The position numbers and the translations under genes were made by a program. A stretch of 64,000 bases of DNA from Rhodospirillaceae bacterium (GTDB lineage: Bacteria > Pseudomonadota > Alphaproteobacteria > Bin65): assembly GCA_011523655.1 (NCBI GenBank), contig WTGH01000070.1, positions 1-64,000 on the forward strand. Reading direction: 5' to 3'. Shown here in pieces: positions 17,007 to 26,854 of this stretch. Under the pieces are notes generated by a model that saw nothing but the letters and a program-made list of their open reading frames with translations, was not told where the DNA came from and made no database searches. Within the stretch, counting starts at the first letter, position 1, and the number at the start of each line of letters is the position of its first letter.

Positions 17007-17753
17007 GTGACCGCGACCCTGCTCGAGGTCCCGCTCTACGGATTCGCCGCGATCGTAGCGGCGACGCTGCTCGGCGGCGTCCTGCGCGGCTTTACCGGCG
17101 GCGCCGGCGCGGTCGTCGTCGTCATGCCGGTGCTGAGCGCCTTCGTCGGCGCGCGGGAAGCGGTGCCGGTCGGCGTGAGCCTGATGCTGCTGACCGGCTT
17201 TCAGCTCGGCCGCCGGGCGCTGCGCGACGCCGACCTGAAGGAGACGGCCGCGCTCAGCATCGCCTGCATCCTGCTCATACCGGCCGGGGCCTGGCTCCTG
17301 TTCACGGTTGACGAGGCGCTGATGCGCCGGGCGGTCGCCGTCATGGCGATCCTGTTCGCGGCGGTCCTGCTCTCGGGCTGGCGTCATACCGGGCGGCGCG
17401 GGCCGGCCATGGCCTCCGTCGCCGGCGGCCTGAGCGGGCTGATCAGCGGCGCGGTCGGCATGGGCGGGCCGCCGATGTTCCTCTACGTCATGTCCGGCCC
17501 GGCGCCGGCCCATGTCCAGCGCGGCACGATCGCGCTTTCCAGTTCGATCACGCCGGTCGTCACCCTGATCGCGATGGCGGTCGCCGGCGCCTTCGTGCCC
17601 CGGGTCTTCTGGCTGATCCTGTTGCTGGCGCCGGTGTTCGTGTTCGGCACCTGGGCCGGCACCCGTTTCTTCGGCCGGGTCGACGAAGCCCTGTTCCGGC
17701 GCCTGGCGCTCGGCGCGATGATCGTCGTCTCGGCGCTGGTGCTGTTTCTTTAA
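17007..17753 (+). CDS. TauE/SafE family membrane transporter
   Basis: A 248-residue integral membrane protein with about eight hydrophobic segments. The two family half-motifs are visible: LLGGVLRGFTGGAGAVVVVMPVL near the start and GGLSGLISGAVGMGGPPMFLYVM in the middle. The family is linked to export or uptake of sulfite, sulfonates or organic anions. The start is a GTG at 17007. The stop codon touches the first base of the cloverleaf-like repeat. Confidence 0.88.
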   Translation: MTATLLEVPLYGFAAIVAATLLGGVLRGFTGGAGAVVVVMPVLSAFVGAREAVPVGVSLMLLTGFQLGRRALRDADLKETAALSIACILLIPAGAWLLFTVDEALMRRAVAVMAILFAAVLLSGWRHTGRRGPAMASVAGGLSGLISGAVGMGGPPMFLYVMSGPAPAHVQRGTIALSSSITPVVTLIAMAVAGAFVPRVFWLILLLAPVFVFGTWAGTRFFGRVDEALFRRLALGAMIVVSALVLFL

Positions 17754-18018
17754 CCCGGATTTCTCGCCACGGTCATGACCTGCGCGACGCTGTCGGGCCG
17801 GCAGGGCAGGAAAGCCGCGCCGCGCGATGCGGGGACATCGGGCAAGCGGCTTGACGCACCCTGCCGGCCCGACAGCGCCGCCCTCCGGGTCGCGTCCGGA
17901 CGCCCGCCCGCGGCGTCGCGGGCCTCGCCCGTAGGCCCCGCTACGCGCTTCGGCCCGCTTCTGGCGGATCGAACGTCCGGACGCGACGCAGGCCGTGACC
18001 GTGGCGAGAAATCCGGGT
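17753..18018. repeat. Nested-palindrome (cloverleaf-like) element between convergent genes
   Basis: A 266-bp element with perfect 23-bp terminal inverted repeats (17753-17775 and 17996-18018). Inside them are two further perfect hairpin stems: 19 bp (17788-17806 with 17859-17877) and 13 bp (17890-17902 with 17974-17986). Folded, this is a closing stem with two side arms. It starts on the last base of the TauE-type stop codon and ends on the stop codon of ispE on the other strand, filling the junction exactly. It has no open frame. It may be a miniature transposable element that also terminates transcription both ways. Confidence 0.8.
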
Positions 18019-18899
18019 CAATCCCCGAACCGGCCACCGATCGAACAGGCGGCGACCCACCATGAGGGATGCGCCGCCGCGATTGCGCGGGCCGCCGCTG
18101 CTGCCTCGGCATCGCCGGCGAACAGGCCGAAACAGGTGGCGCCGCTGCCCGACATGCGCGCGAGGCGAAGGCCGGGCGCAGCGCGCAAAGCGGCCAGGAC
18201 ATCCGCAATGTCCGGCACGAGCGCGATCGCCGGCGCTTCCAGATCGTTGCGGTTTGCGACCGCCCTGTCGGCAAGATCGCCGCCGCGATCTTCGGCCGGC
18301 GACCCGAAGGGCCCGGCCAGCGCCTCGAAGACCTGCCCGGTCGAAACCGCCGTCCCCGGATTGACGAGAACCGCCGGGGCGGCCGGCGGCGCCGGATCGA
18401 GCGGCGCCAGTTTCTCTCCTATCCCGGTCATGCGGGCGGTCGTCCCCGCCAGGCAGGCGGGAACGTCCGCGCCGAGATCGAGCGCCAGCCGCGCCATCGC
18501 CGTGCTGCCGATGTCGGCCTGCCACAGCCGGGCGCACAGGCGCAGCGCCGCGGCGGCATCGGCCGAGCCGCCGCCGATCCCCGCGGCGACCGGCAGGTTC
18601 TTTTGCAGGTGGAGCGCAGCGTTCGCCGAGACGCCGCAATGCGCCGCGAGAGATCGCGCCGCCCGCAGGACGAGGTTGTCGGCGCCAGCGTCGAGCGCCG
18701 GGGCAAACGGGCCGGAGACGGTCAGGGTCAAATCGCCGTCCGGCCCGGCGCTCAGCCGGTCCCCGACATCGGCGAAGGCGACCAGGCTGTCGAGTTCGCG
18801 GTAGCCGTCTGGCCGGCGGCCGGTGACGTGGAGCCACAGGTTGATCTTGGCCGGCGCAAATGCCCGCAACGGCGATCCGGGCTGCACGGCGGGCGGCAT
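18018..18899 (-). CDS. ispE: 4-diphosphocytidyl-2-C-methyl-D-erythritol kinase
   Basis: A 293-residue GHMP kinase of the MEP isoprenoid pathway. It phosphorylates CDP-methylerythritol. The N-terminal [24 protein letters not shown] holds the conserved Lys and substrate contacts. The ATP-binding GHMP loop is [20 protein letters not shown], and the third motif is [14 protein letters not shown]. Its stop codon sits on the outer edge of the cloverleaf-like repeat. The TPR-protein gene lies 40 bases upstream in the same direction. Confidence 0.96.
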   Translation of the reverse strand: MPPAVQPGSPLRAFAPAKINLWLHVTGRRPDGYRELDSLVAFADVGDRLSAGPDGDLTLTVSGPFAPALDAGADNLVLRAARSLAAHCGVSANAALHLQKNLPVAAGIGGGSADAAAALRLCARLWQADIGSTAMARLALDLGADVPACLAGTTARMTGIGEKLAPLDPAPPAAPAVLVNPGTAVSTGQVFEALAGPFGSPAEDRGGDLADRAVANRNDLEAPAIALVPDIADVLAALRAAPGLRLARMSGSGATCFGLFAGDAEAAAAARAIAAAHPSWWVAACSIGGRFGD

Positions 18900-18939
18900 G
18901 GCGGCTCTTGGGCGGCTCTTCGGCTTCGGGGCAGCCGGT

Positions 18940-20673
18940 CTATTGGCGCAGGATCGGCTTAAAGGGTGGCAGACCGCCCCGCAGCCTTTCTTCGATCTTC
19001 TTACGGTCGGCGTCTTCGGGTCCGAGCCACAGGGCCCGGTTCCACTGGAAGCGCGCCTCGTTGCGCCGGCGCGCCCGCCAGTAGGCGTCGCCCAGATGCT
19101 GGTTGATGATCGGGTCGTGGGGCCGCAGTTCTGCCGCCCGTTCCAGATGGCGGACCGCCGCCTCGAAATTTCCCAGCCGGTATTCCACCCAGCCGACGGA
19201 ATCGACGATATAGCCGTCGTTCGGCCGCTTGCGCACGGCTTCCTCCAGCATCCCGCGCGCCCGCACCAGCCGCTCGCCCCGATCGACCCAGGAATAGGCG
19301 AGGTAGTTCAGCACATAGGGCTGACCGGGATTGAGCTTGAGCGCATGAAGGAAATCCGCCTCGGCGCGCGGCCATTGGCCGGACCGCTCGAGCGCGATGC
19401 CCCGGGCATAGAGGAGGTTCCAGTGGCGCCGGGCGATCTTCGGAATGCGCCCGATCGCCCGGTCGTAGGCCAGCACCGCATCGCCGAACGCCGAGCGGCT
19501 GCGATGCACATTGCCCAGCAGCCACAGGGCGTCGTAGCGGTTGGGGCGCTCCTGCGCCATTGTTTCCAGGGCGGCGAACGCGGTGGTGTGGCGGTCGAGT
19601 TCGGCCATCGACGCCGCGGCCGATTTGCGCGCTTCCCAGCTGTAGATGGTTCCGGATTGCAGCCTGCCGAATACCGCGACCGCGTCATCGTAGCGGCTGT
19701 CCCGCTCGAGTATGCTGCCGAGCAGGAAGACCGAGGCCGCATCGTGTGGCCGCATCCAGACCGCGAGTTGCGCCAGCGGCAGCGCCTGCTCGGCACGGTC
19801 GCCCTCCTCGAACGCGCCCGCCAGATTGAGCAGCACCTCGGCCAGTCCGTCGGCCGGCGAACCGATCAGGGGCCTGACCGGCCCCCCGCCGCGAATCGCC
19901 GCCCGCAGCGACCGGACGGTCATGGAGTCGGGGGCGACGGACAGATGCCGGTCGACGGCCTCGAGCGCCGCCGCCCTTTCGCCGGACCGGGCGAGGAAGT
20001 TGGCCATGGTTTCCGTCATCCGGAGCGAGAGGAATGCCGGTACGCTCGAAATCGCCCGATAGGCCTGGGCCGCGCGCTCCGTCCGTCCGGCGACGTCGAG
20101 CAGATGCGCCGCGTGCATGAGGCGGAACAACTGGAACTGCTGTTCGCCTTCCAGATCGCGATGCTCGTCCAGCGCCAGATCCGGATCTCGGTGCCGCCCC
20201 AGGGCCAGCCAGGCATGCATCAGGGGCAGCAGCAGCCGGTTGAAATTACTGTGCGGCAGCCGGTCGAGATGGGTCTGTGCTTCGGCATAACGCCCGTTCC
20301 TTGCGGCGCGCAGGACGAGTATCAGGCGGGCCATCGCCTGTCCGGGCGCGAGCGCCGCGATCTGTCCGGCGAGGCCGCCCGCACGCTCCAGGCGTCCGGC
20401 AAGGACGTGGGACCGCAGCGCCCGGACCATCAGCGCGGCGTGGCCGGGCGCCTTCGGCGTGACCGAGATGAAATATTCCGAGGCGCGCTTCGAATCCTTT
20501 TGCCGGGACGCATGCAGCGCCGACAGGTAGGCGCCCCATGTCGTCATACGGTCCGGCACGAGTTTCGCCGCCGCCGGCTGGCCCGCACCCGACACGGGGC
20601 CCGCGGGCAGCAGAATGCCTGCTGCGAACAGGGCCAGCGCCGTCTGCCTACATGTTCGGATAGTTCGGTCCAC
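18940..20673 (-). CDS. Secreted tetratricopeptide-repeat protein
   Basis: A 577-residue exported protein built largely of TPR helices. The GTG at 20673 was chosen because GGAAGG lies just upstream and the product then starts with a signal peptide ([31 protein letters not shown]). Repeat units are clearest in the C-terminal half, for example [29 protein letters not shown] and [31 protein letters not shown]. The start overlaps the end of the ETF-QO gene by 26 bases. The order ispE / TPR / ETF-QO is, as I recall it, widely kept in this group. Confidence 0.88.
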   Translation of the reverse strand: MDRTIRTCRQTALALFAAGILLPAGPVSGAGQPAAAKLVPDRMTTWGAYLSALHASRQKDSKRASEYFISVTPKAPGHAALMVRALRSHVLAGRLERAGGLAGQIAALAPGQAMARLILVLRAARNGRYAEAQTHLDRLPHSNFNRLLLPLMHAWLALGRHRDPDLALDEHRDLEGEQQFQLFRLMHAAHLLDVAGRTERAAQAYRAISSVPAFLSLRMTETMANFLARSGERAAALEAVDRHLSVAPDSMTVRSLRAAIRGGGPVRPLIGSPADGLAEVLLNLAGAFEEGDRAEQALPLAQLAVWMRPHDAASVFLLGSILERDSRYDDAVAVFGRLQSGTIYSWEARKSAAASMAELDRHTTAFAALETMAQERPNRYDALWLLGNVHRSRSAFGDAVLAYDRAIGRIPKIARRHWNLLYARGIALERSGQWPRAEADFLHALKLNPGQPYVLNYLAYSWVDRGERLVRARGMLEEAVRKRPNDGYIVDSVGWVEYRLGNFEAAVRHLERAAELRPHDPIINQHLGDAYWRARRRNEARFQWNRALWLGPEDADRKKIEERLRGGLPPFKPILRQ

Positions 20674-22309
20674 CGCCGCCTTCCGGCACCGCCCAGTCGA
20701 TATTCTGGGTCGGATCCTTGATGTCACAGGTTTTGCAATGCACGCAATTCTGGGCGTTGATCTGGAGCCGCGGGTTGGCGCCGTCGTCGTCGCGCAAAAT
20801 CTCGTAGACCCCGGCCGGGCAATAGCGCTGCTCCGGCGCGTCGTAGAGCGCCAGATTGTGGTCGACCGCAACGGCGCCGTCTTTCAGCACCAGATGAACC
20901 GGCTGGTTCTCCTCATGGTTGGTCGCCGAGAAGGAGACGTTGGTCAGCCGGTCGAACGACAGCACGCCGTCGGGCTTCGGATAGTCGATCGGCCGGTGCT
21001 TGTCCTTCGGCTCCGTGGCCGCATGGTCCGGTTTTGCCGCCCGCAGGGTCCAGGGCGCCCGGCCGCGGAACAGCTGCTGGTCGATGCCGAACAGCAGGGT
21101 GCCGGCGACCAGCCCCTTCTTCATCAGCGGCTTGAAGTTGCGCGCCCGGTGCAGCTCGTCCTTCACCCAGCTCTTCTCGAACGCAGCAGGATAGGCCCCC
21201 AGCTCGTCCTGCGCGCGCCCGGCGGCCACGGCGTCGAACGCCGCCTCGGCCGCCATCATGCCGGTCTTCATCGCCGTGTGGCTGCCCTTGATGCGCGGCG
21301 CATTGAGAAACCCCGCGTTGTCGCCGATCAGGCAGCCGCCGGGGAACGCCAGCTTCGGCAGCGATTGCAGCCCGCCGGCATAGATGGCGCGAGCGCCGTA
21401 GGCGATGCGCTTGCCGCCTTCGAGGAAGGCGCGCACCTTCGGATGGTGCTTGTAGCGCTGGAACTCCTCGTAGGGGCTGAGATAGGGGTTCTTGTAGTCG
21501 AGCCCGACGACGAAGCCGACCGAGACCAGGTTTTCGTCGAAATGGTAGAGGAAGGAGCCGCCGTAGGTCTCACGGTCGAGCGGCCAGCCGGCGCTATGCA
21601 TGACCAGGCCCGGCACATGCCGCGCCGGCTCGATCTCCCAGAGCTCCTTGATGCCGATGCCGTAGGACGGCGGATCGGCCGCGTCGCGCAGGCCGAACCG
21701 GGCGTCGAGCTGCTTGCCGAGCGAGCCGCGGCAGCCCTCGGCGAAAAAAGTGTATTTGGCCAGCAGTTCCATGCCCGGCATGTGATTCGCCGTCTGCTCG
21801 CCGTCGGCGCCGACGCCCATGTCGCCGGTCGCGACGCCGCGGACCCGGCCCTCCCCGTCGTAGAGCACCTCGGCGGCGGCGAAGCCGGGATAGATTTCCA
21901 CCCCCAGCGCCTCGGCCTGCTCGGCGAGCCAGCGGCACAGGTTGCCGAGGCTGACGATGTAGTTGCCGTGGTTGCCGAAGCAGGCCGGCAAAAAGAGGTT
22001 CGGCACCTTGAAGCCGCCCTTTTCGGACAGGAAGAAGAAGCGGTCTTCGCTCACCGGGGTATCGAGCGGCGCGCCGCGCTCCTGCCAGTCGGGCAGCAGC
22101 TCGTTCAGCGCCCGCGGGTCGAGCACGGCGCCGGACAGGATGTGCGCACCGACCTCCGAGCCCTTCTCCAGAACGCAGACCTCGATGTCGCCGCCGCTTT
22201 CTGCGGCAAGCTGCTTCAGGCGGATCGCGGCGGCCAGGCCCGACGGGCCGGCGCCGACGATCACCACGTCGTATTCCATCGATTCGCGGTCCGGTCGCTC
22301 TTCCGTCAT
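20648..22309 (-). CDS. Electron transfer flavoprotein-ubiquinone oxidoreductase
   Basis: A 553-residue inner-membrane-associated enzyme that passes electrons from acyl-CoA dehydrogenases, via ETF, to ubiquinone. The N-terminus has the FAD dinucleotide motif VVIVGAGPSGLAAAIRLKQ. The C-terminus has the [4Fe-4S] cysteines in RYCPAGVYE and CVHCKTCDIKDP. Length and layout match the family. The ATG at 22309 is taken; MEYDVVIVGAG at 22279 is an alternative start. The gene is divergent from a uracil-DNA glycosylase gene. Confidence 0.95.
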   Translation of the reverse strand: MTEERPDRESMEYDVVIVGAGPSGLAAAIRLKQLAAESGGDIEVCVLEKGSEVGAHILSGAVLDPRALNELLPDWQERGAPLDTPVSEDRFFFLSEKGGFKVPNLFLPACFGNHGNYIVSLGNLCRWLAEQAEALGVEIYPGFAAAEVLYDGEGRVRGVATGDMGVGADGEQTANHMPGMELLAKYTFFAEGCRGSLGKQLDARFGLRDAADPPSYGIGIKELWEIEPARHVPGLVMHSAGWPLDRETYGGSFLYHFDENLVSVGFVVGLDYKNPYLSPYEEFQRYKHHPKVRAFLEGGKRIAYGARAIYAGGLQSLPKLAFPGGCLIGDNAGFLNAPRIKGSHTAMKTGMMAAEAAFDAVAAGRAQDELGAYPAAFEKSWVKDELHRARNFKPLMKKGLVAGTLLFGIDQQLFRGRAPWTLRAAKPDHAATEPKDKHRPIDYPKPDGVLSFDRLTNVSFSATNHEENQPVHLVLKDGAVAVDHNLALYDAPEQRYCPAGVYEILRDDDGANPRLQINAQNCVHCKTCDIKDPTQNIDWAVPEGGGGPNYPNM

Positions 22310-22473
22310 GCCGTCCGATCCCGTCCTGCTACGCCGCACCGGCGGTTGCCGCGCCGGCCCTCTAAGGGCTTGTAACGACAGCGGCTTTCCCCGAAAGTCA
22401 CGAGGGCGCGCGCACGCGTGAGAATCGCGGACGCGCGACACACGACACTTAGCGCAGAGGACGGTTCGACGCC

Positions 22474-23412
22474 ATGCCCGATCGCACCGACCGGCAGCCT
22501 GCGGCAGCGGCGGGCGCCCTCCGGCGCGCGCTTGCCTGGCAGGTCGAGGCCGGCGCCGACGAGGCGATCGGCGAGCGGCCGGTAGACCGGCTGGCCCCGG
22601 CAACGGATGGCGGTGCGCGCCGGGCTGCCGCGCCGCAGCCGGATGCGCCGCCCGCCGGCCCGCCGGGCCGGGCGCCGGCGGAGCCGCAGCACAGGACAGG
22701 ACCGGTGCCCCGGCCTGCCCACGCGCCGGCGCTCGAACCGGCAACAGCGGCGGTACGCCTCGAATCGACCGGCGAAACGGTGGCGTCGGCCCGCGAAAGC
22801 GCGCGGCGCGCCGAAACGCTGGACGCGCTGCGCGACGCGGTCGCCGCCTTCGACGGCTGCGGCTTGAAGAAGACGGCCATGAACACGGTCTTCGCCGACG
22901 GCGCGCCCGGCGGCCGGCTCATGCTGATCGGCGAAGCGCCGGGCGCCGAGGAGGACCGCCAGGGCAAGCCCTTCGTCGGGGCGAGCGGCCAGCTGCTGGA
23001 CAAGATGCTGGCCGCCATCGGCCTGAGCCGCGAGACCGACGCCTACATCACCAACATCGTGTTCTGGCGCCCGCCGGGAAACCGCGAACCGTCGGCCGCC
23101 GAAACCGCGGTCTGCCGCCCCTTCCTGGAACGGCATATCGAGCTGAAGAATCCCGACGTCCTGGTCTTTCTGGGCGGCCCCTCGGCCAAGACGCTGCTCA
23201 ACCGCACGGAAGGTATCACCCGCATGCGCGGACGCTGGTTCGACTACCGCACGCCGGACATGATCGAGGCCGGCGGCGACCCGGTCCCGGCCATGCCCCT
23301 GTTTCACCCGGCCTACCTGCTGCGCAGCCCGCTCAACAAGCGGGAGGCCTGGCGCGACCTGCTGGCGATCCGGGAAAGGCTGGACGCCCTGGCCGCAGAG
23401 CGCGAGTCGTGA
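22474..23412 (+). CDS. Uracil-DNA glycosylase, family 4-like, lacking two Fe-S cysteines
   Basis: A 312-residue protein. The first ~105 residues are Ala/Pro-rich and low complexity. The catalytic domain follows, with [42 protein letters not shown] and FHPAYLL. Of the four cysteines that usually hold the [4Fe-4S] cluster, only GCGLKK and AVCRPF remain; the partners are Phe in AAFDGC and Trp in VFWRPP. It should still excise uracil if the family fold is kept, but without a standard cluster. moaB follows 31 bases later on the same strand. Confidence 0.85.
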   Translation: MPDRTDRQPAAAAGALRRALAWQVEAGADEAIGERPVDRLAPATDGGARRAAAPQPDAPPAGPPGRAPAEPQHRTGPVPRPAHAPALEPATAAVRLESTGETVASARESARRAETLDALRDAVAAFDGCGLKKTAMNTVFADGAPGGRLMLIGEAPGAEEDRQGKPFVGASGQLLDKMLAAIGLSRETDAYITNIVFWRPPGNREPSAAETAVCRPFLERHIELKNPDVLVFLGGPSAKTLLNRTEGITRMRGRWFDYRTPDMIEAGGDPVPAMPLFHPAYLLRSPLNKREAWRDLLAIRERLDALAAERES

Positions 23413-23443
23413 GGGTCGCCCGCGCCGCCGACAGGGGAGCAGC

Positions 23444-23983
23444 ATGACGAAGATCGACGAGAGCCGGCCCTTCCTGCCGGTCAACATTGCGGTGATGACG
23501 GTCTCCGACACGCGCAGCGCGGCCGACGACCGGTCCGGCGACACGCTCGCCGGGCGGATCGAAGGCGCCGGCCATGTCGTCGCCGACCGCCGGATCGTGG
23601 CCGACGAAATGACGGAGATCGTCGCCGCGCTCGAAAGCTGGATCGCCGACCCGGAGATCGACGTCGTCATCTCGACCGGCGGCACCGGCGTGACCGGCCG
23701 CGACGTGACGCCGGAGGCCTTCGAACAGGTCTTCGAGAAGAAGATCGAGGGCTTCGGCGAACTGTTCCGCTGGATCAGCTTCCAGAAGATCAAAACCTCG
23801 ACCGTCCAGTCGCGCGCGGTCGGCGGCGTGGCGGGCGGCACCTACCTGTTCGCCCTGCCGGGCTCGCCGGGCGCCTGCAAGGACGGCTGGGACGATATCC
23901 TGCAATACCAGCTCGACAACCGCTACCGGCCCTGCAACTTCGTCGAACTGATGCCGCGCCTCCAGGAGCATACCGGGCGGTAG
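23444..23983 (+). CDS. moaB: Molybdenum cofactor biosynthesis protein B
   Basis: A 179-residue MoaB/Mog-fold protein that adenylates molybdopterin or stabilises it before Mo insertion. Visible family elements are NIAVMTVSDTR, VVISTGGTGVTGRDVTPEA and GGVAGGTYLFALPGSPGACKDGWDDIL. GGGGAGC precedes the ATG. The stop faces the amidohydrolase gene stop across about 80 bases. Confidence 0.92.
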   Translation: MTKIDESRPFLPVNIAVMTVSDTRSAADDRSGDTLAGRIEGAGHVVADRRIVADEMTEIVAALESWIADPEIDVVISTGGTGVTGRDVTPEAFEQVFEKKIEGFGELFRWISFQKIKTSTVQSRAVGGVAGGTYLFALPGSPGACKDGWDDILQYQLDNRYRPCNFVELMPRLQEHTGR

Positions 23984-24013
23984 GCGGATTCCCTGCTGTA
24001 GCCACTGTCCGAG

Positions 24014-24058
24014 CGGCGCTGTCGAGCCGGCGGGCCGGGAAAGCCGGGCCGCGGGCGG
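24014..24058. repeat. Partial relative of the cloverleaf repeat side arm
   Basis: CGCTGTCGAGCCGGC, GGGAAAGCCGGGCCGCG and following bases resemble 17788-17828 of the cloverleaf-like element (CGCTGTCGGGCCGGC, GGAAAGCCGCGCCGCG). It lies, like that element, between two convergent genes (moaB and the amidohydrolase). Only part of the structure is kept. Confidence 0.45.
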
Positions 24059-24065
24059 TAGCGAC

Positions 24066-25535
24066 CTATTGCAGATGGCGCTCCTGTCCGTAGTAGCGGC
24101 GCAGCGCCGCCTGATAGCGCTCCAATGCCGGAACGAAGGCGTTGGCGGCTTCAGCGCCGGCGGCAGCTTGAGCGCGCAGTTCGCCGATGACCGCCGGTTC
24201 GTCCAGGCCCGTGACGCGCCCGTCCCGGACGATTTCGCGCCCCCTGGACCACACGGACGCGACATGGCCGCCCGTGGCCCGACCGAGGAGAATATCGATC
24301 TCGGTGGTTCTGGAACTGACGACGTCGCCGCCCAGCCGGTCCCAATCGAATGCGACCAGGTCGGCCGGCGCCCCCGACGCCAGGGCGCCGTCGCGTTCGC
24401 TGCCGTCGACCACGCTGAAACCGGTGACCGTCGCCGCACGCAACAGGTCTGCCGCCGAAAGGCCCGGATCGAGCGAACTGCCCCGGTGCAGGCGATAGAG
24501 CAGCCGCAATTCCCGGAGTGCGTCGTCATCGTCGTCCAGAGACAGGGCGTCGATCCCGACCGCGAGCCGCACGCCGCGCCCGACAAACTCCGCGACCGGC
24601 GCCACGCCCGAACCGAGACGCAGGTTCGAACTGGCATTGAGCGCGACCGTCACGCCGCGCTCCGCCAGGAGCTCGCATTCCTCCGGCCGCAGCCAGACGC
24701 AATGGGCCAGGGTCAGGCGCGGAGACAGCAGGCCCAGCGCGTCCAGATGCGCAACGAAACCGCCCGGAAAGCGGGTATCGGCCCAGGCGCGCTGGCGCCG
24801 CGTTTCCTGACAATGCATGTGGACGCGCCGGCCGGTCCGGGCCGAGGCTTCGGCAACGCTGGAGAGCAGGTCGTCCGACGCCCATTCCAGGCCGTAGGGG
24901 CCGAACTGGACGTTGACGGTAGCGGATTCGCAGTGCCGCGCAATTTCGCCGACCATCGCGACCTGCTCCTGCACCGATGGCAGGGGCCGCGCCCAGCGCG
25001 CCCGCAGAACCTCGCGGTCCGACTCGTTCAGGAGGCCGAGGATGGCGTCGTCCTCCCCGTAGCCCAGGCGATGGCGGTCGACCATGGGAACGACGAACGC
25101 GATGGGCAGGCCGATATCGCCGGCCGCCCGGCACACCGCTTTTGCCTCATCGACGAGCCGATCGGAGCGCTGCGGCATGTGGCAGTGCACGGCAGCAGCC
25201 ACGCCGGAACGCACCATCCGGGCAAACGCTGCCGCTGCGAGCAGATAGGGATCGACCGGCGGATGGAGAGCGGAGGCGCCCGCCAGCCAGATCTCCAGGG
25301 CATCGTCCAGCGCGCCGTAGGCGAGACGGCTCAATCCCCGCCCGTGATCGTGGGCGTTTGCCAGCGCCGGCATGACGAAGAGCGGCGGAGCGCCTTCCTC
25401 CGCCGGGCATTCCTGCACGTCGCAAATCGTGCCGCCCCGGATTCCGATCCGGCGGTTGTACGCGACCGCAGCCCGGTCGGCCCCTGCGAGCAGCCGGTGG
25501 GCGAATATCTGCGTTGTGTCCGATGGTGCGGTCAT
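24066..25535 (-). CDS. Amidohydrolase-family deaminase/hydrolase
   Basis: A 489-residue metal-dependent hydrolase of the TRZ/ATZ and cytosine/guanine-deaminase branch. Metal and catalytic residues are visible: HxH in ANAHDHGRGL, His and Glu in HMHCQE, His in LTLAHCVWL, and Asp in AVGIDALSLDDD. The C-terminal beta-sandwich returns at VSSRTTEIDILLGRATGGHVASVWSRGREIVRDGRV. It probably deaminates or opens a ring of a nitrogen-containing compound brought in by the TRAP system, with whose large permease gene it overlaps by ATGA. The exact substrate is not deducible. Confidence 0.86.
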   Translation of the reverse strand: MTAPSDTTQIFAHRLLAGADRAAVAYNRRIGIRGGTICDVQECPAEEGAPPLFVMPALANAHDHGRGLSRLAYGALDDALEIWLAGASALHPPVDPYLLAAAAFARMVRSGVAAAVHCHMPQRSDRLVDEAKAVCRAAGDIGLPIAFVVPMVDRHRLGYGEDDAILGLLNESDREVLRARWARPLPSVQEQVAMVGEIARHCESATVNVQFGPYGLEWASDDLLSSVAEASARTGRRVHMHCQETRRQRAWADTRFPGGFVAHLDALGLLSPRLTLAHCVWLRPEECELLAERGVTVALNASSNLRLGSGVAPVAEFVGRGVRLAVGIDALSLDDDDDALRELRLLYRLHRGSSLDPGLSAADLLRAATVTGFSVVDGSERDGALASGAPADLVAFDWDRLGGDVVSSRTTEIDILLGRATGGHVASVWSRGREIVRDGRVTGLDEPAVIGELRAQAAAGAEAANAFVPALERYQAALRRYYGQERHLQ

Positions 25536-26851
25536 GGCCGAATGATCAGGTTGGGCAACCAGGTCGCCAGCGCGGGGTAGACGACGACAAGGATCAGCAC
25601 CAGCAATTCGAGAGCGATGAACGGCCCTGCGGCGACGTAGACCTGACGCAGGGTAATCTCCGGCGGCGCGACGCCTTTCATAACGAAAAGAAGCAGTCCG
25701 AACGGCGGCGTGGTCAGGCTGACTTCGAGCACAACCAGAAGCAGGACGCCATACCAGACCAGATCGAATCCGGCATGCTGGGCCAGCGGCATGAAGAAAG
25801 GCAGGGTGATCAGCATCATCGACAGCTGATCGATGAACGCGCCGAGCGCGAGCAGGATCAGCAGCATCAGGATGAGCAGGGTAATCGGACTGAAATCGAG
25901 TTCGATGGTGATTTCCAGCAGGCCGTCGACGGCGCCCGAGAAGGCGAGAATCTGGGCGAAGGTAACCGACGCGCAGATGATGAACAGCGCCATGCCGGTG
26001 ACCTTGGCCGCTTCGACGAGGGCCGTGCGCAGGGCATGCCGCGTCAGGCAGCGATAGGCGACCGCCGCGATAACCGCGCCGACCGCGCCCAGCGCGGCCG
26101 ATTCCGTCGGCGTCGCCCAGCCCGCGAGAATGCTGCCGACGACCAGGACGAACAGCGTCATCAGCGGCACCACGTAGATAAGGAACGGTATAAACCGGTC
26201 GCCCGGCGCCAGGTCCTCCTGGACATAGGCCGGCGCCAGACCGGGGTTGAGGCGGCAACGCACGACGATATAGGCGAAGAAGAGCAGCGCGATGAGGAGA
26301 CCGGGCACGATGCCGGCAATCAGCAGTTCGGCGACCGGCATCTGAGCCAGGCTGGCCAGAAGCACCGCCAGCGCCGACGGCGGAATGAGCATCGCGATGC
26401 CGCCGGTTCCGAGGATCGGGCCCATCGCCATCGACGGGTGGTAGCCGCGCCGCTGCATTTCCGGGAGCAGGGAACTGCCGAGCATGGCGACATTGGCCAT
26501 CGTCGAGCCGGAGAGGGTCGAGAATATCGTGCCGCCCGTCACCGCAACCAGCGAGAGGCGGCCCGGCACCCTTGCGATCAGCCGGTCGACGGCATCGATG
26601 GCGCGAAACGCCATGCCGGTGTGAAACATGATCTCGCCCATTAGGATAAACAGCGGGATGGGTGCGAGGGAAAAGGTCGTGACCGACCAGACGGCATTGC
26701 GCACCAGCTGCATGAGGCCCGCCTCGCCACCGAGGAAAACCACTGCGCCGACCAGATTGACCGCGAAAAAGGAAAAGGCGACCGGCAGGCCGGTCGCCAT
26801 GAAAAGGATCAGCATGCCGAGCAGCATGCCAAGCGCGAAATACCATTCCAT
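25532..26851 (-). CDS. TRAP transporter large permease subunit
   Basis: A 439-residue DctM-type membrane subunit with about 12 hydrophobic segments. Visible family elements are LGMLILFMATGLPVAFSFFAVNLVG, FILMGEIMFHTGMAFRAIDAVDRL, and GSSLLPEMQRRGYHPSMAMGPILGTGGIAMLIPPSALAVLL. It uses the sodium or proton gradient together with the small subunit at 26855 and the binding protein at 27441. Its stop overlaps the start of the amidohydrolase gene. Confidence 0.93.
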   Translation of the reverse strand: MEWYFALGMLLGMLILFMATGLPVAFSFFAVNLVGAVVFLGGEAGLMQLVRNAVWSVTTFSLAPIPLFILMGEIMFHTGMAFRAIDAVDRLIARVPGRLSLVAVTGGTIFSTLSGSTMANVAMLGSSLLPEMQRRGYHPSMAMGPILGTGGIAMLIPPSALAVLLASLAQMPVAELLIAGIVPGLLIALLFFAYIVVRCRLNPGLAPAYVQEDLAPGDRFIPFLIYVVPLMTLFVLVVGSILAGWATPTESAALGAVGAVIAAVAYRCLTRHALRTALVEAAKVTGMALFIICASVTFAQILAFSGAVDGLLEITIELDFSPITLLILMLLILLALGAFIDQLSMMLITLPFFMPLAQHAGFDLVWYGVLLLVVLEVSLTTPPFGLLLFVMKGVAPPEITLRQVYVAAGPFIALELLVLILVVVYPALATWLPNLIIRP

Positions 26852-26854
26852 CGG

